A stretch of DNA of 64,000 bases. It comes from Siphonodentalium dalli. Its lineage: Eukaryota > Mollusca > Scaphopoda > Gadilida > Siphonodentaliidae. The notes under the pieces were generated by a model. It worked only from the letters and a program-made list of their open reading frames with translations. It ran no database searches and was not told where the DNA came from. Location of the stretch: the NCBI GenBank assembly GCA_032622095.1, contig CP136064.1:254698484-254762483 (forward strand), written 5' to 3'. Below, piece by piece: positions 12,168-23,312 of the stretch; position 1 is the first letter of the stretch; each line of letters opens with the position of its first letter. The translations under genes were made by a program, and so were the position numbers.

Positions 12168-13267
12168 TTAGGTTATTTCGCCGCGGAGGAACCGAAGCAA
12201 GCGAAAAAACAAACGAAGGAAGCGAAAACGTATGTGGTGGAAACAGGACACCATACTACCGTCATTATCGTGTTTAAATGTTTGGCATACAACACAATAT
12301 TCTACCCAAAGTGTAGAACTCGTTCGAATAAATATCCCGTATAGAACCGTAACAGTCGTGGTGATTGGCTTGAAATAGAACCATGACACGCACAAGTTTT
12401 GATTATGAAGCAACTGCTCCAAATTATCGACACCTACCGGGATATTTTCTCAGCTATTTTACAGAAGAATACCACAGGTATACTTTATACTCAGTGTTCG
12501 TCTTCAGAATACGTTTCACACTCGCTGTGTACAAGAAAGGAACTACGATTACATGGCTTGATTTTCAGTGAGTATACATGTTGATAATTGCATGTTAAAG
12601 ACATATTGTGGACTTGTTCGGGTGCGTTAAACTAATCAGTTAATATTCAGGCACTATGCCAACAGCAGGAATGTAGCATTTTACTAAATTGCCGAAAATC
12701 TCAAGCAAATCTGCCCTACCAGTCCATAGAAAACATCATCTGGACTACACTCAATTGTAAATATTTACTTCTCAATTCGGGGACACAACAATCGCCGATA
12801 AAGTAACGAAAACGATTTCGCTATCGAGAGCTACAGAATTTAATTAATATATAATATTCACGGTGTGTGTTGTCAGTTTGAATTTAATATTTGTAAAAAT
12901 AACTACTTTGAGCAATATTATCATCAATTTCTATTTGATCACCCTAACGGAGTGTTTCACATCACTTTAACTCGTTATTTCCGAGTTACATATAGTTGTG
13001 ATCTAAAGTTATTGAGTCGGTACAACGGCACTAGTGTAGAATATATTCGTTCAGTAAATTTAATGCACTCAAGATATCTATAAGTGTGCGTGATTTTGTC
13101 CCGATAAGGATTATTTTTAATCATAAGGATCCGTAAAAAATCATTCCTGAACCATCACAATATCGGAAATAAAATAATTTCCGACATAACATTGTCTACA
13201 CCCAGTTGCGTGACTGTTGGCGTTCTATGACATCTATAAATAGTGTTGATATAATAATTATATCCCT

Positions 13268-13790
13268 GCCAGTGTATGTGTTTGGAGGGATGCGACATTA
13301 CTGCGGTATGTTCCCCGCCAGTGTATGTGTTTGGAGAGATGCGACATTACTGCGGTATGTTCCCCGCCAGTGTATGTGTTTGGAGGGATATGACATTACT
13401 GCGGTATGTTCCCCGCCAGTGTATGTGTTTGGAGAGATGCGACGTTACTGCGGTATGTTCCCCGCCAGTGTTTGGAGAGATGCGACATTACTGTGGTATG
13501 TTCCCCGCCAGTGTATGTGTTTGGAGAGATGCGACATTACTGCGGTATGTTCCCCGCCAGTGTATGTGTTTGGAGAGATGCGACATTACTGCGGTATGTT
13601 CCCCGCCAGTGTATGTGTTTGGAGGGATGCGACATTACTGCGGTATGTTCCCCGCCAGTGTATGTGTTTGGAAGGATGCGACATTACTGCGGTATGTTCC
13701 CCGCCAGTGTATGTGTTTGGAGAGATGCGACATTACTGCGGTATGTTCCCCGCCAGTGTATGTGTTTGGAGAGATGCCATCGGCCTATGG
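13268..13790. repeat. 49-bp minisatellite in copy A1
   Basis: About 10.5 head-to-tail units whose core runs GCCAGTGTATGTGTTTGGAG, then GATGCGACATTACTGCGGTA, then TGTTCCCC. One unit (about 13464) lacks 6 bp. 49 is not a multiple of three and the unit has no stop codon in any forward frame, so all three frames stay open and encode the same 49-residue cycle at different phases. The overlapping long frames here are by-products of this. Confidence 0.95.
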
Positions 13791-14162
13791 AAAACTTGAA
13801 CTAACAGCACCTCGGACTATCCAAACCTCATACAAATGCTCTTTCCCTCATATGAAGTCCGTAATAGTATTTACCGAATCGTGTGACCTATATATGGATT
13901 GTCGGAACCCGACATGAAAGTGAACACTACAATTGGGACAATGTCAATCCGCGTAATTGTGCTCTCCTGGGTGACATCAATAATATTACTATTGGTATAA
14001 AGGTTTCTCGTCGCGAACAAAATATGCGTATAAACACTGTCGACTATAACCATCGACCACATGTGATACATTTAACAAAGCTGTATCTTGACTGTATATG
14101 ATTATCACCAGGCCACGGAGTTTGTATTCTTCCATTGCAGAAGTTGTTGCCTTTCTTCGTCT

Positions 14163-14360
14163 TCAAACATAATTTATAAATTCAGAATATCCGTTCCCGC
14201 CATAACTCACTCCGTTTGGAACTCCGCCATATGCTCTGCCGCCATAGCTAGCCTTTCCCGTTCCACCACCATACAGTGGCATATGATGGAACCATTCCTG
14301 TGGAAGTACGCTGTTTTGCCGAGAGGCCGGAGTGGGGTCCAATGAACGGATATTTCTGAC
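14163..14360 (-). CDS. Terminal exon of a Gly/Tyr-rich protein, copy 1
   Basis: On the minus strand a strong acceptor (CTTTTTCCAG, at 14361-14370) opens a phase-0 exon of 65 codons ending in TGA at 14163-14165. The first half is mixed (Arg, Ser, Pro, Gln, then a WFHH motif near residue 23). Residues about 30-57 are a Gly/Tyr/Ala-rich tract built on YGG repeats, and the end is FINYV. There is no ATG, so it is easily missed. Gly/Tyr-rich tails occur in secreted structural proteins such as shell-matrix, cuticle and adhesive proteins; that link is inference. Upstream exons would lie at higher coordinates, and I could not identify them. Confidence 0.5.
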   Translation of the reverse strand, partial: VRNIRSLDPTPASRQNSVLPQEWFHHMPLYGGGTGKASYGGRAYGGVPNGVSYGGNGYSEFINYV

Positions 14361-16037
14361 CTGGAAAAAGAAATGTTAACTCCTGATCACTCCTCGCTAA
14401 CGGCTTACATTTGTAGTGATTAAAATTGTACTCAACTCTTCTCCACCGTGATAAGCAGTTACTAACATCTATATGTTGAATAGTGCATTTTAGCGTATTA
14501 CTTGTTATATTTAAATGGTTCGTGGAATTTGGTATCAGCTTTCGAGGTGAACTCGCGGCTTAAATCGCCCACCACGAACAATGTAATCAAAATATACTGA
14601 ATTCGGTGTATGATCACTGACTATCTATTTGGAGAATGTTGCGCCATGACGAGTAGTACACTATAAGTTACCATCAGGATTCGTTACAGTCGCATTAGAT
14701 ACAACTCTTATTTTTTCATATTTGCATGCATACGAACATTACCACACGGACACTGGTTGGTTAGACTACATTGTTATAGAGTTGCAGTCACCATACTGTG
14801 GGAAAATACCGCATTAATACAACACATTGTGCTATCAATTGCAAGTATTTGAAGTAGGATACGTAATACATCTATGCATCGAATTGTTGTAATTTGACAT
14901 CAAGTTGTAATAAAATCTGTTATCTAGAGAATCACGGTTAGGTTATTTCGCCGCGGAGGAACCGAAGCAAGCGAAAAAACAAACGAAGGAAGCGAAAACG
15001 TATGTGGTGGAAACAGGACACCATACTACCGTCATTATCGTGTTTAAATGTTTGGCATACAACACAATATTCTACCCAAAGTGTAGAACTCGTTCGAATA
15101 AATATCCCGTATAGAACCGTAACAGTCGTGGTGATTGGCTTGAAATAGAACCATGACACGCACAAGTTTTGATTATGAAGCAACTGCTCCAAATTATCGA
15201 CACCTACCGGGATATTTTCTCAGCTATTTTACAGAAGAATACCACAGGTATACTTTATACTCAGTGTTCGTCTTCAGAATACGTTTCACACTCGCTGTGT
15301 ACAAGAAAGGAACTACGATTACATGGCTTGATTTTCAGTGAGTATACATGTTGATAATTGCATGTTAAAGACATATTGTGGACTTGTTCGGGTGCGTTAA
15401 ACTAATCAGTTAATATTCAGGCACTATGCCAACAGCAGGAATGTAGCATTTTACTAAATTGCCGAAAATCTCAAGCAAATCTGCCCTACCAGTCCATAGA
15501 AAACATCATCTGGACTACACTCAATTGTAAATATTTACTTCTCAATTCGGGGACACAACAATCGCCGATAAAGTAACGAAAACGATTTCGCTATCGAGAG
15601 CTACAGAATTTAATTAATATATAATATTCACGGTGTGTGTTGTCAGTTTGAATTTAATATTTGTAAAAATAACTACTTTGAGCAATATTATCATCAATTT
15701 CTATTTGATCACCCTAACGGAGTGTTTCACATCACTTTAACTCGTTATTTCCGAGTTACATATAGTTGTGATCTAAAGTTATTGAGTCGGTACAACGGCA
15801 CTAGTGTAGAATATATTCGTTCAGTAAATTTAATGCACTCAAGATATCTATAAGTGTGCGTGATTTTGTCCCGATAAGGATTATTTTTAATCATAAGGAT
15901 CCGTAAAAAATCATTCCTGAACCATCACAATATCGGAAATAAAATAATTTCCGACATAACATTGTCTACACCCAGTTGCGTGACTGTTGGCGTTCTATGA
16001 CATCTATAAATAGTGTTGATATAATAATTATATCCCT

Positions 16038-16560
16038 GCCAGTGTATGTGTTTGGAGGGATGCGACATTACTGCGGTATGTTCCCCGCCAGTGTATGTGT
16101 TTGGAGAGATGCGACATTACTGCGGTATGTTCCCCGCCAGTGTATGTGTTTGGAGGGATATGACATTACTGCGGTATGTTCCCCGCCAGTGTATGTGTTT
16201 GGAGAGATGCGACGTTACTGCGGTATGTTCCCCGCCAGTGTTTGGAGAGATGCGACATTACTGTGGTATGTTCCCCGCCAGTGTATGTGTTTGGAGAGAT
16301 GCGACATTACTGCGGTATGTTCCCCGCCAGTGTATGTGTTTGGAGAGATGCGACATTACTGCGGTATGTTCCCCGCCAGTGTATGTGTTTGGAGGGATGC
16401 GACATTACTGCGGTATGTTCCCCGCCAGTGTATGTGTTTGGAAGGATGCGACATTACTGCGGTATGTTCCCCGCCAGTGTATGTGTTTGGAGAGATGCGA
16501 CATTACTGCGGTATGTTCCCCGCCAGTGTATGTGTTTGGAGAGATGCCATCGGCCTATGG
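16038..16560. repeat. 49-bp minisatellite in copy A2
   Basis: Same array as in copy A1, with the same number and order of variant units, including the unit lacking 6 bp. Confidence 0.95.
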
Positions 16561-16932
16561 AAAACTTGAACTAACAGCACCTCGGACTATCCAAACCTCA
16601 TACAAATGCTCTTTCCCTCATATGAAGTCCGTAATAGTATTTACCGAATCGTGTGACCTATATATGGATTGTCGGAACCCGACATGAAAGTGAACACTAC
16701 AATTGGGACAATGTCAATCCGCGTAATTGTGCTCTCCTGGGTGACATCAATAATATTACTATTGGTATAAAGGTTTCTCGTCGCGAACAAAATATGCGTA
16801 TAAACACTGTCGACTATAACCATCGACCACATGTGATACATTTAACAAAGCTGTATCTTGACTGTATATGATTATCACCAGGCCACGGAGTTTGTATTCT
16901 TCCATTGCAGAAGTTGTTGCCTTTCTTCGTCT

Positions 16933-17130
16933 TCAAACATAATTTATAAATTCAGAATATCCGTTCCCGCCATAACTCACTCCGTTTGGAACTCCGCCAT
17001 ATGCTCTGCCGCCATAGCTAGCCTTTCCCGTTCCACCACCATACAGTGGCATATGATGGAACCATTCCTGTGGAAGTACGCTGTTTTGCCGAGAGGCCGG
17101 AGTGGGGTCCAATGAACGGATATTTCTGAC
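16933..17130 (-). CDS. Terminal exon of a Gly/Tyr-rich protein, copy 2
   Basis: Identical to the exon at 14163-14360, with the same acceptor, phase 0, 65 codons and TGA. If the duplication is real, a transcript starting to the right could end in this copy or skip to the distal one. The two exons give the same C-terminus. Confidence 0.45.
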   Translation of the reverse strand, partial: VRNIRSLDPTPASRQNSVLPQEWFHHMPLYGGGTGKASYGGRAYGGVPNGVSYGGNGYSEFINYV

Positions 17131-17995
17131 CTGGAAAAAGAAATGTTAACTCCTGATCACTCCTCGCTAACGGCTTACATTTGTAGTGATTAAAATTGTA
17201 CTCAACTCTTCTCCACCGTGATAAGCAGTTACTAACATCTATATGTTGAATAGTGCATTTTAGCGTATTACTTGTTATATTTAAATGGTTCGTGGAATTT
17301 GGTATCAGCTTTCGAGGTGAACTCGCGGCTTAAATCGCCCACCACGAACAATGTAATCAAAATATACTGAATTCGGTGTATGATCACTGACTATCTATTT
17401 GGAGAATGTTGCGCCATGACGAGTAGTACACTATAAGTTACCATCAGGATTCGTTACAGTCGCATTAGATACAACTCTTATTTTTTCATATTTGCATGCA
17501 TACGAACATTACCACACGGACACTGGTTGGTTAGACTACATTGTTATAGAGTTGCAGTCACCATACTGTGGGAAAATACCGCATTAATACAACACATTGT
17601 GCTATCAATTGCAAGTATTTGAAGTAGGATACGTAATACATCTATGCATCGAATTGTTGTAATTTGACATCAAGTTGTAATAAAATCTGTTATCTAGAGA
17701 ATCACGCTTTGGGAAACGTTCAACAATCAAATGCATGCAGCTAAGTTTGCTAGTGCTGGTTGACATTGTGTGTGTTAATGATAAATAGTGAACGGATTGA
17801 ACGAACTGTATTGATGTTTTTCACCCAAACTGTCATTGTGCTGGTTTTCAGTGAAAAATGCATTCCGCTACGTTATCTGTTGTTCGTCCTGTAATACGTA
17901 ATGTGTTTCCTAACGTATATAATGGACTCTAGTCCTGTCGAATGTAAACATTTCCTTAAATTATTTCCACAAATGTTGGTTGTTAGAAAGTTACG

Positions 17996-18633
17996 TCTAC
18001 GGTGCATGAATAATGTTGAGATGTCTGCTTTACGGTGCATGAATATTGTTGAGATGTTTGCTTTACGGTGCATGAATAATGTTGAGATGTCTGCTTTACG
18101 GTGCATGAATAATGTTACGATGTCTGCTTTACGGTGCATGAATAATGTTGAGATGTCTGCTCTACGGTGCATGAATAATGTTGATATGTCTGCTCTACGG
18201 TGCATGAATAATGTTGATATGTCTGCTTTAAAAGTTACTTCTACGGTGCATGAATAACGTTGAGATGTCTGCTTTAAAAGTTACTTCTACGGTGCATGAA
18301 TAATGTTGAGATGTCTGCTTTAAAAGTTACTTCTACGGTGCATGAATAACGTTGAGATGTCTGCTTTAAAAGTTACTTCTACGGTGCATGAATAATGTTG
18401 AGATGTCTGCTTTAAAAGTTACTTCTACGGTGCATGAATAACGTTGAGATGTCTGCTTTAAAAGTTACTTCTACGGTGCATGAATAACGTTGAGATGTCT
18501 GCTTTACGGTGAATGAATAATGTTACGATGTCTGCTTTACGGTGCATGAATACTGTTGAGATGTCTGCTTTACGGTGCGTGAATAATGTTGAGATGTCTG
18601 CTTTACGGTGCGTGAATAATGTTGAGATGTCGT
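17996..18633. repeat. Compound 33-bp/46-bp minisatellite, copy B1
   Basis: The outer units are 33 bp (GTGCATGAATAATGTTGAGA, then TGTCTGCTTTACG). They are open in one forward frame and in one reverse frame, giving 11-residue repeats on both strands. In the middle are six 46-bp units carrying an extra 13-bp AAAGTTACTTCTA-type insert. The 46-bp units break the reading frame, so coding is unlikely. Confidence 0.9.
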
Positions 18634-18737
18634 CTGCTTTTGGCCGATGGCTATATTCATTGATGTTTGTTCCACGAAATTGTGACATTGGGGCCAGGGA
18701 CGTGGCTAGAGGGTCTCCGTTGGGCTGCATTCGCACA

Positions 18738-19163
18738 TTGGTGACTGTTGAACTGACTATGGTGTGACTGTTGAACTGACTATGGTGTGACTGTTGAACT
18801 GACTATGGTGTGACTGTTGAACTGACTATGGTGTGACTGTTGAACTGACTATGGTGTGACCGTTGAAATGACTATGGTGTGACCGTTGAATTGACTATGG
18901 TGTGACTGTTGAACTGAATATGGTGTGACCGTTGACCTGACTATGGTGTGACTGTTGAACTGACTATGGTGTGACTGTTGAACTGACTATGGTGTGACTG
19001 TTGAACTGACTATGGTGTTACTGTTGAACTGACTATGGTGTGACTGTTGAACTGAAAATGGTGTGACTGTTGAAATGACTATGGTGTGACTGTTGAAATG
19101 ACTATGGTGTGACTGTTGAACTGACTATGGTGTGACTGTTGAACTGACTATGGTGTGACTGTT
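18738..19163. repeat. 23-bp minisatellite, copy B1
   Basis: About 18-19 head-to-tail units of TGACTGTTGAACTGACTATG plus GTG, with scattered variants such as ACCGTTGA, GAATATGG and GAAAATGG. Confidence 0.95.
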
Positions 19164-19899
19164 TTAAAGTACACACACTTACACAAGAGGATAAACACGC
19201 CAGAGTAATTCACAGGAGCTTTGATGTCAACCACTAATACCACGGGACAATATCAGCAAAGTTGTAGAATGTTCACATAGCAATTTCACTCAGTCACTCG
19301 TGAAATGAGTCAGTCCCAACTTTGTTGACTATACATGTTATAATTATTGACTGACGCATAATTGTGGCGGGGTATGCGAACATTGTCGCCAAGTCATCCA
19401 TCAGTTATTACGGATATGCCAGTGGATATTGTCGTGAATGTTTCTATCGTTGAACTATATGTCCCAATCTGTGACATACACATGGACTATATACAACACA
19501 TTGTGCTATCAATTGCAAGTATTTGAAGTAGGATACGTAATACATCTATGCATCGAATTGTTGTAATTTGACATCAAGTTGTAATAAAATCTGTTATCTA
19601 GAGAATCACGCTTTGGGAAACGTTCAACAATCAAATGCATGCAGCTAAGTTTGCTAGTGCTGGTTGACATTGTGTGTGTTAATGATAAATAGTGAACGGA
19701 TTGAACGAACTGTATTGATGTTTTTCACCCAAACTGTCATTGTGCTGGTTTTCAGTGAAAAATGCATTCCGCTACGTTATCTGTTGTTCGTCCTGTAATA
19801 CGTAATGTGTTTCCTAACGTATATAATGGACTCTAGTCCTGTCGAATGTAAACATTTCCTTAAATTATTTCCACAAATGTTGGTTGTTAGAAAGTTACG

Positions 19900-20767
19900 T
19901 CTACGGTGCATGAATAATGTTGAGATGTCTGCTTTACGGTGCATGAATATTGTTGAGATGTTTGCTTTACGGTGCATGAATAATGTTGAGATGTCTGCTT
20001 TACGGTGCATGAATAATGTTACGATGTCTGCTTTACGGTGCATGAATAATGTTGAGATGTCTGCTCTACGGTGCATGAATAATGTTGATATGTCTGCTCT
20101 ACGGTGCATGAATAATGTTGATATGTCTGCTTTAAAAGTTACTTCTACGGTGCATGAATAACGTTGAGATGTCTGCTTTAAAAGTTACTTCTACGGTGCA
20201 TGAATAATGTTGAGATGTCTGCTTTAAAAGTTACTTCTACGGTGCATGAATAACGTTGAGATGTCTGCTTTAAAAGTTACTTCTACGGTGCATGAATAAT
20301 GTTGATATGTCTGCTTTAAAAGTTACTTCTACGGTGCATGAATAACGTTGAGATGTCTGCTCTAAAAGTTACTTCTACGGTGCATGAATAATGTTGAGAT
20401 GTCTGCTTTAAAAGTTACTTCTACGGTGCATGAATAACGTTGAGATGTCTGCTTTAAAAGTTACTTCTACGGTGCATGAATAACGTTGAGATGTCTGCTT
20501 TAAAAGTTACTTCTACGGTGCATGAATAACGTTGAGATGTCTGCTTTAAAAGTTACTTCTACGGCGCATGAATAACGTTGAGATGTCTGCTTTAAAAGTT
20601 ACTTCTACGGTACATGAATAACGTTGAGATGTCTGCTTTACGGTGAATGAATAATGTTACGATGTCTGCTTTACGGTGCATGAATACTGTTGAGATGTCT
20701 GCTTTACGGTGCGTGAATAATGTTGAGATGTCTGCTTTACGGTGCGTGAATAATGTTGAGATGTCGT
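19900..20767. repeat. Compound 33-bp/46-bp minisatellite, copy B2 (expanded)
   Basis: Same organisation as in B1 but with eleven 46-bp units instead of six. The expansion is confined to the 46-bp block, and the flanking 33-bp units match B1 in number. Confidence 0.9.
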
Positions 20768-20871
20768 CTGCTTTTGGCCGATGGCTATATTCATTGATGT
20801 TTGTTCCACGAAATTGTGACATTGGGGCCAGGGACGTGGCTAGAGGGTCTCCGTTGGGCTGCATTCGCACA

Positions 20872-21367
20872 TTGGTGACTGTTGAACTGACTATGGTGTG
20901 ACTGTTGAACTGACTATGGTGTGACTGTTGAACTGACTATGGTGTGACTGTTGAACTGACTATGGTGTGACTGTTGAACTGACTATGGTGTGACCGTTGA
21001 AATGACTATGGTGTGACCGTTGAATTGACTATGGTGTGACTGTTGAACTGAATATGGTGTGACCGTTGACCTGGCTATGGTGTGACTGTTGAACTGACTA
21101 TGGTGTGACTGTTGAACTGACTATGGTGTGACTGTTGAACTGACTATGGTGTTACTGTTGAACTGACTATGGTGTGACTGTTGAACTGAAAATGGTGTGA
21201 CTGTTGAAATGACTATGGTGTGACTGTTGAAATGACTATGGTGTGACTGTTGAACTGACTATGGTGTGACTGTTGAACTGACTATGGTGTGACTGTTGAA
21301 CTGACTATGGTGTGACTGTTGAACTGACTATGGTGTGACTGTTGAACTGACTATGGTGTGACTGTTT
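20872..21367. repeat. 23-bp minisatellite, copy B2 (expanded)
   Basis: Three units more than in B1. The extra units lie at the right end as identical consensus copies. Confidence 0.95.
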
Positions 21368-21694
21368 TAAAATACACACACTTACACAAGAGGATAAACA
21401 CGCCAGAGTAATTCACAGGAGCTTTGATGTCAACCACTAATGACCACGGGACAATATCAGCAAAGTTGTAGAATGTTCACATAGCAATTTCACTCAGTCA
21501 CTCGTGAAATGAGTCAGTCCCAACTTTGTTGACTATACATGTTATAATTATTGACTGACGCATAATTGTGGCGGGGTATGCGAACATTGTCGCCAAGTCA
21601 TCCATCAGTTATTACGGATATGCCAGTGGATATTGTCGTGAATGTTTCTATCGTTGAACTATATGTCCCAATCTGTGACATACACATGGACTAT

Positions 21695-22300
21695 GCACCC
21701 ACTCGTATTAGTGGCAACAACAACAACAACAAACACAACGGATAATTACGGATACAATTCCACCAAATCAGTCAGAGGATGTTATTACAACGCTTCGCCA
21801 AATTTACTATAACTATTAAACGGACCAATGTATCATCTTATACTACGTCACCAACCTTGTAACATTTTCATCGCGCATGTATTACTGATTCTGATATTGT
21901 ATTGTCTTGGTTTAAAACAACTACATGTGGCTGTCACTGCTACTATGTGTCGTGACACAATGTATGGACCCACTAGTATACATTGAGACACGGAGTCTGT
22001 AGGTTACTGTACTATTTCACGCCTTACATGTTACCACACATGTATGCTATTTAAAATGGTATACTTTTACATAAGTTTGATTTATAAATGTGATAGCTAG
22101 GTTCATTTTTGTCTTAAAGGGAGGCCTGATTCGAATGTTTAATTTGGTCGAAATTTGTATTACTCATAATTTAAAAGCTCACTTAAAATATATATGCTTA
22201 GAATATAGATGCAGTTAATAGTATGTTGCCAATTGATAATCCAATCATGTATCAAAATTACATCTTTGTTTTCAGTTACAGTATAGGTATGCACATATAC
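21695..22300. other. Non-coding stretch, nothing recognised
   Basis: AT-rich. Only a short (CAA)n run is seen at about 21716-21732. Confidence 0.45.
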
Positions 22301-22301
22301 A

Positions 22302-22617
22302 GGATCTCAAACGAGTTACTATTTTATACGGAATTTATCAACCGAGTTCACTAAATTCGATTTGAGCCGAGGTTTACCGAGGCTCAAATAGAATTTAGTG
22401 GACGAGGTTGATAAATTACGTATAAAATAGAACGAGTTTGAGATACTTTTTATCACATGATCATATAATCGCTAAAATTTTATCGAAAACAACAATTAAC
22501 TGCAGCCAGCGATCATTGTCCCAAAGAGCAGCGTGACGTCATTGCACGCGACGATATTACACGTGTCTATTGCGCTCGAATATTACATCGGAAAATAGTG
22601 CTAATCATGTGATAAAT
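22302..22617 (+). mobile_element. Foldback MITE family 1, copy 3
   Basis: Closely similar to copy 1 over its whole length. It has the same GGATCTCA start, hairpin with AAATTCGATTTGAGCCGAGG, inner TTTATCACATGATCA, GTGACGTCATTGCACGCG segment and ATGTGATAAA end. Confidence 0.85.
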
Positions 22618-22985
22618 ATATGTATGCATTAAACGGACATGGCTCATTCGAGCGTCCACATTGTGACTACGTAATTTGGAAAAAGGTTGACAAATACAAG
22701 CAATATTGATATACTGTTTTCGTATGCTCTGAAAAATACCGGCCATGGTCGCAGCCATTTCCCAGCCGTTTTCAATGTTTTGCACATAAGTGAAAAAACG
22801 CTCTTTATTTATGGAATAGACCAATACTGAACGATGTGTTATGTTCCATACTGTGCACATGGCTGTTGATTGTTTGGGACATAGGAACCGTGTTCAATGT
22901 TGTATTGTCTATGACTTCAATGCGTCTTTCTTTGACATATAACGTCCGTCGAACGACATTTCAAGTATCACTAAGGCATTTTTTA

Positions 22986-23312
22986 CCCTGTGCCAATGCA
23001 TTCTCTTATATATGCGAGTCGACCATAGGTCGCCTCGCATATATAAGAGAATGCATTGGCCTAACAATTTTTTACAATTTTAATAATTTGTTCTTGTATT
23101 CTTTAACAATTTTATAATTTCACCCATACAGAGCCCCAGACAAACATGAGCAGACGACACTCTTCTATATGCTTCTATATATGCGTGTACTCCCTGCAGG
23201 GTAATGGATATTTTGTATTTTATGTCCTAAAAATTGTAAGAAACATTTATTTAAAAAACATGATAAAAAATTGTTAGGCCAATGCATTATCTTATATATG
23301 CGAGGCGACCTA
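22986..23312. mobile_element. Double-hairpin foldback element, family 2, damaged copy
   Basis: The left hairpin (22992-23060) is intact, with the outer CCCTGTGCCAATGC end preceded by TA. The spacer has grown to about 220 bp. The right hairpin begins at 23278 (GCCAATGCATTATC) but stops at 23312 in CGACCTAT, almost exactly at the centre of the palindrome. Half of that hairpin is therefore lost. Confidence 0.8.

Larger units (their letters stand above)
12168..14937. repeat. 2,770-bp tandem segmental duplication, copy A1
   Basis: Everything from TTAGGTTATTTCGCCGCG at 12168 to ATCACG at 14936 recurs 2,770 bp downstream. By eye I find no difference between the copies, including inside the minisatellite. 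The unit contains the 49-bp minisatellite and one terminal coding exon on the minus strand. Such identity implies either a very recent duplication, recent conversion, or an assembly artefact. Confidence 0.95.
14938..17706. repeat. 2,770-bp tandem segmental duplication, copy A2
   Basis: Second copy of the unit, joined directly to copy A1. It ends at ATCACG (17706), where the sequence diverges. Its last 120 bp (17587-17706) are also the start of the second, independent duplication. Confidence 0.95.
17587..19490. repeat. 1,904-bp segmental duplication, copy B1
   Basis: Starts at ATACAACACATTGTGC and ends at CATGGACTAT. It is followed directly by copy B2. It contains the 33/46-bp and 23-bp minisatellites and unique flanks. 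Its first 120 bp are also present at 14817-14936, inside copy A1. Confidence 0.95.
19491..21694. repeat. 2,204-bp segmental duplication, copy B2
   Basis: Second copy of the B unit. It is 300 bp longer than B1. The difference is fully accounted for by five extra 46-bp minisatellite units (230 bp), three extra 23-bp units (69 bp) and one single-base insertion (TAATGACC against TAATACC). It ends at CATGGACTAT (21694), after which the sequence is new. Confidence 0.95.

Noticed and set aside
13268-13790. CRISPR array
   Set aside because: Repeats are contiguous 49-bp units without unique spacers, in eukaryotic DNA.
17873-20901. Frames with repeated HRKADISTLFM or RCMNNVEMSAL
   Set aside because: Products of the 33-bp minisatellite on both strands. 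The 46-bp units break the frame, and the array length differs between duplicates without keeping frame.
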